From Clostridia bacterium (GTDB lineage Bacteria > Bacillota > Clostridia > HGM11514), in assembly GCA_900757255.1 (NCBI GenBank), contig CAAENE010000029.1, forward strand, positions 1-10,977: a DNA stretch of 10,977 nucleotides. The letters are read 5' to 3'. Under the pieces are notes generated by a model. The model was not told the origin of the DNA, did not search any database, and saw only the letters and a program-made list of their open reading frames with translations. Both the position numbers and the translations under genes were made by a program. The first letter of the stretch is position 1. Each line of letters starts with the position of its first letter. This document shows positions 1 to 5,083 of the stretch, in pieces.

Positions 1-79
1 ATCGGCTAACGGCTTGTAAACGCGCCGTTTTAACGCCGATTCACTCACTGCCAACCTTTTGCGAGTGCGCCTTCGGCGC
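1..79 (+). repeat. Left copy of a long perfect inverted repeat (cut by window start)
   Basis: These 79 bases are the exact reverse complement of 10255-10333. The match stops at base 80 on the inner side. On the outer side it is cut by the window start, so the repeat may be longer. The element is structured. ATCGGC (1-6) pairs with GCCGAT (35-40), with inner arms AACGGC (8-13) and GCCGTT (24-29). CACTC (42-46) can pair with GAGTG (63-67), and the edge forms a short hairpin, TGCGCC-TTC-GGCGCA (66-80). No protein is evident in it. It looks like a dispersed palindromic intergenic element, but only two copies are visible here. Confidence 0.93.
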
Positions 80-111
80 AAAAAAGATAAATAAAATTAT
101 AGTTATATGAC

Positions 112-140
112 TTGCTATTTTGTGGACAATATTGTAAAAT
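112..140 (+). promoter_or_regulatory. Sigma-A promoter of the HEPN/XRE unit, with candidate operator
   Basis: TTGCTA (112-117), a 17-nt spacer and TAAAAT (135-140) form a good sigma-A promoter about 40 nt before the first gene. Two operator-like signals overlap it. One is the perfect palindrome ACAATATTGT (127-136). The other is the motif ATTTTGTGGACAATAT (117-132), which resembles sequences in the promoters at 1812 and 2258. Over about 30 nt this promoter matches the 1812 promoter at 23 positions with no gap. Repression by one of the XRE proteins is inferred, not shown. Confidence 0.7.
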
Positions 141-178
141 ACAAATAAATAATATTTATTAAAGATGGAAAAATTATT

Positions 179-583
179 ATGGAACACTATACTTGCCTAT
201 TCATGCATTTTGCTAAAGCAGTCGACAGCTTGGAGACGGGCGTCAAAAAGTACAGCGAACAGCCGGACGACAAATTATATCGAGACGCAGTGATACAGCG
301 GTTTGAATTTACTTTTGAGTTAGCATGGAAGGTTTTAAAAGAATACATGAGTGAGCAGGGCATCTTGTTGAATGTGACATTTCCAAAAAGCGTGCTGAAA
401 GAGGCATATAGCCATGAGATAATAAGGAATGAGCAGGTATGGCTGGACATGCTGAAATCGCGGAATCTGACATCGCATACTTATGATGAAAAGACGGCGG
501 ATGAAATAGCGGGTAGTGTGAGCCGGTATTATGTGGTGGAATTCCGGGAGTTGGTGGACACATTATCAGGGGGGAATCAATGA
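179..583 (+). CDS. HepT-like HEPN protein (HI0074 family, nucleotidyltransferase substrate-binding)
   Basis: This 134-residue all-helical protein belongs to the nucleotidyltransferase substrate-binding / HepT-like family of the HEPN superfamily. Family hallmarks are RDAVIQRFEFTFELAWK (35-51), VWLDML (87-92) and RNLTSHTY (95-102). The last is an intact R-x4-H-x-Y motif with R95, H100 and Y102. In characterised HepT toxins this motif is the RNase centre, and the tyrosine is AMPylated by the partner MntA nucleotidyltransferase. No nucleotidyltransferase gene is present on either side: the promoter lies directly upstream and an XRE gene starts one base after the stop. The ribosome binding site is weak (TGGAA near 166-170), and M9 at 203 is an alternative start. 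It may therefore be an orphan toxin, a toxin with an unusual partner, or a binding subunit acting in trans. Family membership is firm; activity is inferred. Confidence 0.87.
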   Translation: MEHYTCLFMHFAKAVDSLETGVKKYSEQPDDKLYRDAVIQRFEFTFELAWKVLKEYMSEQGILLNVTFPKSVLKEAYSHEIIRNEQVWLDMLKSRNLTSHTYDEKTADEIAGSVSRYYVVEFRELVDTLSGGNQ

Positions 584-584
584 A

Positions 585-947
585 ATGGAAAATAATGAGA
601 AAATGGAAGAATTTAATGTCAAAGCGGAAGCGGCATTAAAAGATATGGAGGAAAGAGTAGCGGCTAATGTAAAAAAATACCGTGCAAAACGGGGGTTGAC
701 ACAACAACAGCTCGGCGATATGATAGGTAGAAGTAAGCATAGCATAAGCAGATTAGAAAGTGGAAACGCCTTTCCAAAAGGTGAAACTTTGTCAAAGCTA
801 TGTGCCAGCTTAGATGTGAATATTTGTCAATTGTTTGCAAAAGATAATTGCTGCGAAACCTTTCCTGATTTTATAAAATTTCTTTCAGATGACCAGAAAA
901 ACAAATTAAAGGAAATTGCAGAATTCATCAATAAAAATTTAGAATAG
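585..947 (+). CDS. XRE-family transcriptional regulator 1
   Basis: A 120-residue protein with a Cro/CI-type helix-turn-helix at about residues 29-84; the core is TQQQLGDMIGRSKHSISRLESG, spanning 39-60. A helical tail follows (FPDFIKFL, 93-100, then a charged helix). I chose the ATG at 585 because a GGGGGG ribosome binding site (569-574) sits 10 nt before it. Upstream in-frame codons would read through the end of the HEPN gene. The start lies one base after the HEPN stop, so the two are very likely co-translated. A region upstream of the HTH (about 5-28) looks helical. It may control the HEPN gene or act as its antitoxin-like partner; both roles are inferred. The tail resembles those of the next three XRE proteins. 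Confidence 0.88.
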   Translation: MENNEKMEEFNVKAEAALKDMEERVAANVKKYRAKRGLTQQQLGDMIGRSKHSISRLESGNAFPKGETLSKLCASLDVNICQLFAKDNCCETFPDFIKFLSDDQKNKLKEIAEFINKNLE

Positions 948-964
948 GATGGGAAAAGATAACA

Positions 965-991
965 GGAGTAGGTGACACTTTATCAGGGGGA
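965..991 (+). pseudogene. Duplicated remnant of the HEPN gene 3' end
   Basis: GGAGTAGGTGACACTTTATC and the following GGGGG run nearly repeat the tail of the HEPN gene at 548-575, with a few substitutions and one lost base. Read in one frame it still gives GDTLSGG followed by a stop, against VDTLSGGNQ in the intact gene. The offset between the copies is about 417 nt, the same as between the start codons of XRE 1 (585) and XRE 2 (1002). The XRE gene was therefore duplicated in tandem together with the end of its upstream neighbour. The remnant now serves as the leader and ribosome binding site of XRE 2. Confidence 0.72.
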
Positions 992-1001
992 TAATTTACA
1001 A

Positions 1002-1352
1002 ATGAAAGATAATTTTATAAAAGCAAAGGAGACTTACAAGAAATACGTGGCCTTTAATGTTAGGAAGTTCAGAGAGAATAAAAGTCTAACTCAAAAAGAA
1101 CTTGCCGAGATGATTGGTTCATCAATACAAACAATTGGGAGTATAGAGAGAGGTGTAACACTGCCTCAAGATAATTTAATTAAAATAAGCCAAGTGTTAA
1201 ATATACCACTTTGTAAATTCTATGAAAAGCCTTGTGAAACTTTAGATGAGGTGATTCCCTTTCAGAATATCCTTAATTTATTAGATACTGAACATAAAAA
1301 GAATATTTTAGAAGCATTAGAGATAATTAATAAAGAATTAGAGAAAAGGTAA
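1002..1352 (+). CDS. XRE-family transcriptional regulator 2 (tandem paralogue)
   Basis: A 116-residue protein with a Cro/CI helix-turn-helix at about 19-75, including LTQKELAEMIGSSIQTIGSIERG. The helical tail (VIPFQNILNLLDTEHKKNIL onward) matches the other XRE proteins of the cluster in position and spacing. The ATG at 1002 is preceded by AGGGGG (985-990). A GTG at 972 in the same frame lies inside the duplicated leader and has no ribosome binding site. It is the tandem copy of XRE 1, but the recognition-helix residues (SSIQTIGSIE against RSKHSISRLE) and base use have diverged. The copy is more AT-rich, so the duplication is old or has evolved fast. It is probably co-transcribed with the HEPN gene and XRE 1. 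Confidence 0.87.
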   Translation: MKDNFIKAKETYKKYVAFNVRKFRENKSLTQKELAEMIGSSIQTIGSIERGVTLPQDNLIKISQVLNIPLCKFYEKPCETLDEVIPFQNILNLLDTEHKKNILEALEIINKELEKR

Positions 1353-1429
1353 TATTGAGGTAAGTATAGTTCTCCGATATTAGATAGACAACTTAAGTGC
1401 TGACTTATACAATATTAGAGGTGATTGTT

Positions 1430-1777
1430 ATGCAAGAGTTATTTGATAAAAACAAAAAAGATGATTTGAGAATACTCGCAGAGAATGTCAAAAAGTACAG
1501 AAAGAAGGCGGGACTGACTCAAGCACAGCTTGCAGAGAAAGCAGGACTTAAACCAAGAGCCATATGTAAAATAGAAAAAGGGGATACCTTCCCGACACAT
1601 GATACTTTATCGAAACTGAGAACGATATTAGAAATTCCCCTTTGGTATTTGTTTGACGATGTGGAAATAAATGATTTACATATCGATGACTATATTTCAT
1701 TTTTACAATCATTAGATGATAGTCAGACGCAATCGTTTGAAGAAATGTTAAATGAATTAAGGAAAAGGTTTAAATAA
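1430..1777 (+). CDS. XRE-family transcriptional regulator 3
   Basis: A 115-residue protein with a Cro/CI helix-turn-helix at about 20-76; LTQAQLAEKAGLKPRAICKI covers the two main helices. A short acidic linker and the cluster-typical tail follow (IDDYISFLQSLDDSQTQSFEEML). I chose the ATG at 1430 because AGAGGTGAT (1417-1425) is a good ribosome binding site; the in-frame codon at 1397 has none. A gap of 77 nt separates it from XRE 2. A weak promoter-like pair, TAGACA (1385-1390) and TACAAT (1408-1413) with a 17-nt spacer, lies in this gap, but it would start transcription almost at the ribosome binding site, so read-through from upstream is more likely. A clear terminator follows the gene. Confidence 0.88.
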   Translation: MQELFDKNKKDDLRILAENVKKYRKKAGLTQAQLAEKAGLKPRAICKIEKGDTFPTHDTLSKLRTILEIPLWYLFDDVEINDLHIDDYISFLQSLDDSQTQSFEEMLNELRKRFK

Positions 1778-1781
1778 TTTT

Positions 1782-1812
1782 AGCATCGGCGAAAATGTCG
1801 ATGCTTTTTTCT
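1782..1812 (+). terminator. Intrinsic terminator after XRE 3
   Basis: AGCATCGGC (1782-1790) pairs with GTCGATGCT (1797-1805) around the loop GAAAAT. There is one G-U pair, and a run of six T follows. It closes the HEPN-XRE1-XRE2-XRE3 unit. Confidence 0.88.
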
Positions 1813-1840
1813 TGCAATTTTGTTCATAATGATTTAGAAT
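1812..1840 (+). promoter_or_regulatory. Sigma-A promoter of XRE 4
   Basis: TTGCAA (1812-1817), a 17-nt spacer and TAGAAT (1835-1840) precede the gene by about 30 nt. The region 1811-1840 aligns without gaps to 111-140, the promoter of the HEPN gene, with 23 of 30 bases identical. It includes CTTGC and the ATTTTGT block. Spacer similarity beyond the -35 and -10 boxes suggests a shared operator or common descent. Confidence 0.75.
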
Positions 1841-1869
1841 TGTGTTAGTGAAATAAATGAGGTGAGTAA

Positions 1870-2217
1870 ATGAAGTTCGAGGAAAGCGTTAAAAAGAATA
1901 AGAATCAAGATTTGAAATTATTAGCATATAACGTGAAAAGACTTAGAATTGACAATAAATTAAGTCAAAAGGAATTAGCTGAAAATATTGGTGTTAAGGA
2001 ACTAACAATAAATAGGCTGGAAACGGCAAAAACATTTCCTAAAACCGGAACTATATTAAAAATCAGGACATATTTTAAAGTTTCTTATGCAAGCCTGTTC
2101 AATGCACCAGATAATATTAAACATACAGATGATTTCATAAAACTACTAAATAATATGAACGAGAATCAAAAACGAAGTTTTGACACATTTCTAAATTATT
2201 TAATTGAACATATTTAA
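1870..2217 (+). CDS. XRE-family transcriptional regulator 4
   Basis: A 115-residue protein with a Cro/CI helix-turn-helix at about 21-77, including LSQKELAENIGVKELTINRL. The tail (TDDFIKLLNNMNENQKRSFDTFL) parallels that of XRE 3, and the two proteins have the same length. The ribosome binding site GAGGTGAG (1859-1866) fits the ATG at 1870. Unlike the first three, it has its own promoter and terminator, so it is a single-gene unit. The gene is strongly AT-rich. Its promoter carries the ATTTTGT motif, so autoregulation or cross-regulation within the family is plausible. Confidence 0.88.
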   Translation: MKFEESVKKNKNQDLKLLAYNVKRLRIDNKLSQKELAENIGVKELTINRLETAKTFPKTGTILKIRTYFKVSYASLFNAPDNIKHTDDFIKLLNNMNENQKRSFDTFLNYLIEHI

Positions 2218-2220
2218 AAC

Positions 2221-2245
2221 AGTGCTTAACAGCACTATTTTTTTT
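2221..2245 (+). terminator. Intrinsic terminator after XRE 4
   Basis: A six-base stem, AGTGCT (2221-2226) with AGCACT (2231-2236) around TTAAC-type loop bases, is followed by ATTTTTTTT. The stem is short, but the T tract is long. Confidence 0.7.
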
Positions 2246-2251
2246 GTTTTT

Positions 2252-2286
2252 ATTTTGTTGACAAAACAATTTTTCTGTGATAACAT
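2252..2286 (+). promoter_or_regulatory. Sigma-A promoter of the 95-residue gene, with inverted repeat
   Basis: TTGACA (2258-2263), a 17-nt spacer and TAACAT (2281-2286) form a promoter with a perfect -35 box. The -35 box sits inside the inverted repeat TTTTGT-TG-ACAAAA (2253-2266). This is the third copy of the ATTTTGT motif also seen at 117 and 1817. A regulator bound here would block the -35 box. Confidence 0.72.
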
Positions 2287-2340
2287 AAATTTATAAAGAT
2301 GTAATAATAAAATAAAAACCATGTTTAAAAGGTGGTTTAT

Positions 2341-2628
2341 ATGATCCAAAAGAAAATTTCGGAATTTTTAAGCATAGCAAATAAAATAGATAAGGCAGAT
2401 ATTTTAAAAACGGATATTTCTAAAGTAACGTATCCGATAAAATCCCAAGCTGCGGAATGGAAAAGCATCACGAAAAATGTATTACAAGAAGAATCAAACT
2501 TGGAAAATTGGATGGATTTTTTTAAAGGGTATGTAAAAGCAGACCTAATGGACAGCCAAGACCAATATTCCTGGCAAGAAATATCCGCAAAAGTAGATGC
2601 TTATTTTAAGCAAAAATTCCAAATATAG
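2341..2628 (+). CDS. Unrecognised 95-residue protein
   Basis: I do not recognise this protein. It is 95 residues long, predicted mostly helical, rich in Lys, Asp and Glu, and has no cysteine, signal peptide or membrane segment. Aromatic residues cluster in the second half (WKSITK, NWMDFFKGY, YSWQEI, YFKQKF). The ATG at 2341 is preceded by AAAAGGTGG (2327-2335), six bases away; a GTG at 2332 in frame lies within that ribosome binding site. It has its own promoter and a strong terminator. The promoter shares an operator-like motif with those of the HEPN and XRE 4 genes, so it is probably part of the same regulatory circuit. It could be an effector, an inhibitor or a partner of a neighbour; nothing in the sequence decides. 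Confidence 0.75.
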   Translation: MIQKKISEFLSIANKIDKADILKTDISKVTYPIKSQAAEWKSITKNVLQEESNLENWMDFFKGYVKADLMDSQDQYSWQEISAKVDAYFKQKFQI

Positions 2629-2662
2629 CAACCACTTGTTTTTTCACAATCTTATACCTTCC

Positions 2663-2690
2663 GGCTGATAGAGATATCAGCCATTTTTTC
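2663..2690 (+). terminator. Intrinsic terminator after the 95-residue gene
   Basis: GGCTGATA (2663-2670) pairs perfectly with TATCAGCC (2675-2682) around GAGA and is followed by ATTTTTTC. It isolates the unit upstream from the gene pair downstream. Confidence 0.9.
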
Positions 2691-2743
2691 TAAAGGGGCA
2701 TGGAAGATACTGCAACAAAAAGAGAAAGGAAAATCTGGGTGCC

Positions 2744-3124
2744 GTGAAAGAGCTGCAAATAAAAGGGACGATAAAAATTGATGAATTCCGTTGGGCGAGT
2801 TTTCCGGAGGGGACGTTCATTTATGAACTGGAACCGGACGAACTTATCTGGATGTGGTATTTTGAGGGCAGGCTTCATTTAACGGTGGATGAACCGCCTG
2901 ACCCGAATATGGAAAAGATAACAGTAAGGAAATTAAGCCTGTATCACACGCTGGAAATACCGCGGCCGATGATGGAGCGAATCGGGTATAAGCCCGGGAA
3001 AGAATGGAAGATACAGGCGGATATAGACAATGAAAAACAGCTTATAACAATTGAGTCTATGCGTAAATCAGTTGTTGTACCATACGAGAAATTTAAAAAA
3101 CGCAGGGGGCGGCATAATGTATAA
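2744..3124 (+). CDS. Uncharacterised protein with AbrB/SpoVT-like C-terminal region
   Basis: A 126-residue protein with no clear named family. The N-terminal 50 residues look like beta strands rich in aromatic residues (FRWASFPEGTFIYELEPDEL, then WMWYFEGRLHLTV). Residues about 63-105 (KLSLYHTLEIPRPMMERIGYKPGKEWKIQADI, split by a turn) resemble the swapped-hairpin AbrB/SpoVT fold, in the manner of 'lpkpllerLGikpGdevei'. A basic tail ends in KKRRGRHNV. The start is GTG at 2744; the nearest purine-rich stretch (GAAAGGA, 2724-2730) is rather far, so the start is uncertain. The last eight bases overlap the next gene, indicating translational coupling. A DNA-binding or regulatory role is inferred weakly. 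No promoter was found between the upstream terminator and the start. Confidence 0.72.
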   Translation: MKELQIKGTIKIDEFRWASFPEGTFIYELEPDELIWMWYFEGRLHLTVDEPPDPNMEKITVRKLSLYHTLEIPRPMMERIGYKPGKEWKIQADIDNEKQLITIESMRKSVVVPYEKFKKRRGRHNV

Positions 3125-3356
3125 AATATGGAAAAAGAACTGCGCCGGCAATTTAAGGTATCTGCGCAAAAAACTCCGCTTGAGTTACTGGGGATTAGCA
3201 AAGGCGGCTGATATACGCATAGACAGATTGATTTTGACGGAGATACCTTTTTTCGCCGGTTCCCTGATGGCTGATGTTGTGATGGACTTGATAGACTTTT
3301 ACGGCATCGAACCGGAAGGGCTGTTCATGGAGGACCTGAGAGAGAAGGGGAAATAG
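3117..3356 (+). CDS. Small degenerate XRE-like DNA-binding protein
   Basis: A 79-residue protein. NLRYLRKKLRLSYWGLAKAADI (about 12-33) matches the first two helices of Cro/CI domains. The end, DLIDFYGIEPEGLFMEDL (about 56-73), matches their last helix and the typical 'f.gv.pe.Lf' ending. The recognition-helix segment between (RIDRLILTEIPFFAGSLM) is unusual, so DNA binding may be altered. The ATG at 3117 has an AGGGGG ribosome binding site (3104-3109) and overlaps the preceding gene by eight bases. The two very probably act together. Base composition here is more GC-rich than in the four upstream XRE genes, so the pair has a separate history. Confidence 0.75.
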   Translation: MYKIWKKNCAGNLRYLRKKLRLSYWGLAKAADIRIDRLILTEIPFFAGSLMADVVMDLIDFYGIEPEGLFMEDLREKGK

Positions 3357-3362
3357 GCACAG

Positions 3363-3392
3363 AAAAAGAGCAAAGTTCGCTTTGCTCTTTTT
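3363..3392. terminator. Bidirectional intrinsic terminator between converging genes
   Basis: A 13-bp perfect stem, AAAAAGAGCAAAG (3363-3375) with CTTTGCTCTTTTT (3380-3392), closes on a TTCG tetraloop. A and T runs on either side let it work on both strands. It serves the XRE-like gene on the plus strand and the AraC-type gene on the minus strand. Its 20-nt core recurs, inverted, in the tRNA-Ser terminator at 10404-10423. Confidence 0.92.
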
Positions 3393-3398
3393 CGCATA

Positions 3399-4238
3399 TT
3401 ATAGGGGAGAGCCGGTTAACTTCCGGTATTCGCTGGGGCTGAGCCCTGTTTTTTGCTTGAATATACGGGAGAAAGCAAAGGCGTCGGGATAGCCGACTGC
3501 ATTTGCAGCATACTTGATTTCAGTCCCTTTTTCTTTCAGCATTTCTTTTGCCGCCTCTATTTTCATGTTTAGAATGTATTCTTTGACAGAGACGTTATAT
3601 TCCTTTTTAAAAATACGGTTGAGATAGTTGGGGTCGATTCCGACATGATCGGCAATCGAGGAAACGGTGATATATTCATGTAACTGGAGCCGGATAAATT
3701 GGGTGGCTTTTTTGAGATAAACCTGCCGGTTGGAGCCTGGGACCTTTGCGGCTGTTTTAAGGTCCAGTGAAATTTCATGCAGAAAGGTGTAAAGCAGGCG
3801 CATCTGCTGGAGATAGAGATCCTCTTTAGGCTCCTGCAGGACGTCGAGAAACATTTGTTTAAAATCAGCCTGCCCGCTGTAGGTAAAGATTGGAAAATGG
3901 ACTGAAAGCCCCATGCTTTCCAAAAGGGGTTCAACGCTTTGACCGTGAAAGGCGATCCAGATATAGCTCCAGGGTTCTTTTTGATCCGCGCGGTAGACGG
4001 TTTCTACTTTTGGAGGGATCAAAAATCCCTGGCCCTGTTCCAGATTATACCGGTTGTTGTTGATTTCGTACCAGCCCTTGCCGTTTAAAATATAGTGAAT
4101 CAAATGATAGCTTCGGACAAACGGTCCGAATTTGTGGCCGGCAGTACAGTCATAATAACCGCAGAAATCGAATGATATTTCTTTGTTCAGATAAATACCA
4201 TCAAAATATCGGGGCTCAATATATCGCTGTAAATACAT
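3399..4238 (-). CDS. AraC-family transcriptional regulator
   Basis: A complete 279-residue AraC-type activator. The N-terminal half is a cupin-like sensor domain: YHLIHYILNGKGWYEINN (44-61), then a turn and GFLIPPKVETVYRADQKEPW (71-90) and YIWIAFHG (92-99). The C-terminal 100 residues hold two helix-turn-helix units: ITVSSIADHVGIDPNYLNRIF (190-210), and EIKYAANAVGY with FSRIFKQKTGLSPSEYRKL (240-274), the AraC signature. The start is ATG at 4238 with GGAGGT eight bases upstream. Regulators of this type usually sense a sugar and control nearby carbohydrate genes. The large GH16 gene at 5225 is the obvious candidate target, though an IS1-like gene now lies between them. The target and ligand are inferred. 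Confidence 0.95.
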   Translation of the reverse strand: MYLQRYIEPRYFDGIYLNKEISFDFCGYYDCTAGHKFGPFVRSYHLIHYILNGKGWYEINNNRYNLEQGQGFLIPPKVETVYRADQKEPWSYIWIAFHGQSVEPLLESMGLSVHFPIFTYSGQADFKQMFLDVLQEPKEDLYLQQMRLLYTFLHEISLDLKTAAKVPGSNRQVYLKKATQFIRLQLHEYITVSSIADHVGIDPNYLNRIFKKEYNVSVKEYILNMKIEAAKEMLKEKGTEIKYAANAVGYPDAFAFSRIFKQKTGLSPSEYRKLTGSPL

Positions 4239-4557
4239 CGTAATACCTCCAATTCTTGTAATTTCTTACTGTGGAATAAGATTCTTTTGGTTTTATCCTA
4301 TTTTTTTCTGGCCATTTTTGAATTCTTTTTTTCAATTTTTAAGTTTACTTCAATTTTTGGGCATTTACATGCTTTTTAGAGATGAAAATCCGGAAGATAT
4401 TGGGGTGCAAAATAGGTCGTAAAATTACATGTAAATATTTACACAATAGATAGATAACATATAGTAAATAGATGGAAATTATCGTAGAGCAGAAAGCAGG
4501 GGGGATCAGTTGCAGAATGCGCGGCAGTTTCGTTTTAGTAGTTTTGTTAAGAGCTTT
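4239..4557. other. AT-rich intergenic region with promoter-like sites
   Basis: No gene is supported here. T-rich tracts fill 4290-4350. On the minus strand, TTCAAA (4317-4322) and TAGGAT (4295-4300), with a 16-nt spacer, could be the promoter of the AraC-type gene; this is weak. On the plus strand there is a perfect palindrome, TTACATGTAA (4425-4434), followed by promoter-like boxes. From 4472 on, a short plus-strand reading frame exists but has no ribosome binding site. The stretch 4472-4557 holds nothing recognisable and may be a scar next to the truncated transposase-like gene. Confidence 0.5.
4425..4465 (+). promoter_or_regulatory. Plus-strand promoter with adjacent palindrome, no gene directly downstream
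   Basis: TTTACA (4438-4443), a 16-nt spacer and TATAGT (4460-4465) resemble a sigma-A promoter. The palindrome TTACATGTAA (4425-4434) lies just upstream of the -35 box, where an activator could bind. Transcription would run antisense through the IS1-like gene and towards the GH16 gene. It may be a former promoter of the GH16 gene, or chance in AT-rich DNA. Confidence 0.4.
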
Positions 4558-5010
4558 TCAGGAGGTGTGTTTTGTACCGGAGCCATTAGAGGGATTGAGT
4601 ATCAAGACGGCTGAAAACCCGGGCCACAGCTCGCCGTCGGCGATGACCAAAGGGGTGGAGGGACCGAATTCTTCCCTTTTAGAACGGATATAGAACCACA
4701 TTTCTTCGAAGTCCATTTGCTTGATGCTGCCCGGTGTGGATTCGTCGGGTGGTTTGGCGCCGGATTCAGTGATCCAGCGGTAGACTTGGGAGGGCCAGGT
4801 GTCAAAAATCCTGGCAAGCTCGCTGTACGAGACCTTGCCGAGGGAATATAGTAGTATGCACATGGCCTTTTTTAGGGCTGTTTTTTCATTGGTGCGGCTG
4901 TCGCCTTCTACAAAATTGCAGCCGCAGTTTTTGCATTGATAGCGCTGTTTGCCGCGAATGAAGCCACTTTTTACTACTTTTTCGCTTTTGCAGTTTTTGC
5001 ATGATGGCAT
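4558..5010 (-). CDS. Truncated IS1-family (InsA-like) transposase, possibly domesticated
   Basis: A 150-residue protein. It opens with an InsA-type zinc ribbon: C4, C7, C26 and C29 in CKNC...YQCKNCGCNF. A helix-turn-helix follows (LLYSLGKVSYSELARIFDTWPSQVYRWI, about 53-80). The start of the DDE domain is visible as DFEEMW (100-105), where the family usually has FDEMW, so the first catalytic Asp appears replaced by Glu. After about residue 112 the sequence no longer resembles IS1 transposases, which run to about 230 residues, and no other frame restores the match. Catalysis is therefore unlikely. DNA binding could remain. The gene keeps a good ribosome binding site (AGGTGAT before the ATG) and a near-consensus promoter. 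It may be a decaying transposase or a retained repressor-like protein. Confidence 0.72.
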   Translation of the reverse strand: MPSCKNCKSEKVVKSGFIRGKQRYQCKNCGCNFVEGDSRTNEKTALKKAMCILLYSLGKVSYSELARIFDTWPSQVYRWITESGAKPPDESTPGSIKQMDFEEMWFYIRSKREEFGPSTPLVIADGELWPGFSAVLILNPSNGSGTKHTS

Positions 5011-5040
5011 AGAATCACCTGCTTTTGAATGATTAAGATG

Positions 5041-5069
5041 ATTATAGCAGTTTGTAGGACGGATTTCAA
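5041..5069 (-). promoter_or_regulatory. Near-consensus promoter of the IS1-like gene
   Basis: On the minus strand, TTGAAA (5064-5069) and a perfect TATAAT (5041-5046) are separated by 17 nt, about 30 nt before the ATG. This is much stronger than usual for a transposase gene. Confidence 0.75.
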
Positions 5070-5083
5070 GTGAAACAGTAAAC

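Noticed and set aside
1385..1413. Promoter-like boxes before XRE 3 (TAGACA, 17 nt, TACAAT)
   Set aside because: Transcription would begin at or inside the ribosome binding site, leaving no usable leader; no terminator separates XRE 2 from XRE 3.
2321..2344. Seven-codon leader frame (MFKRWFI) overlapping the start of the 95-residue gene
   Set aside because: It has no ribosome binding site of its own, and its bases are needed as the ribosome binding site of the real gene. Overlap is probably chance.
2700..2747. 15-codon frame (MEDTATKRERKIWVP) ending on the GTG start of the AbrB-like gene
   Set aside because: The G-rich stretch is only one base before its ATG, too close for a ribosome binding site. 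I noted the overlap but do not call a gene.
4472..4693. Plus-strand reading frame of 73 codons after the promoter at 4438-4465
   Set aside because: It has no ribosome binding site, its sequence is not protein-like, and most of it is antisense to the IS1-like gene.
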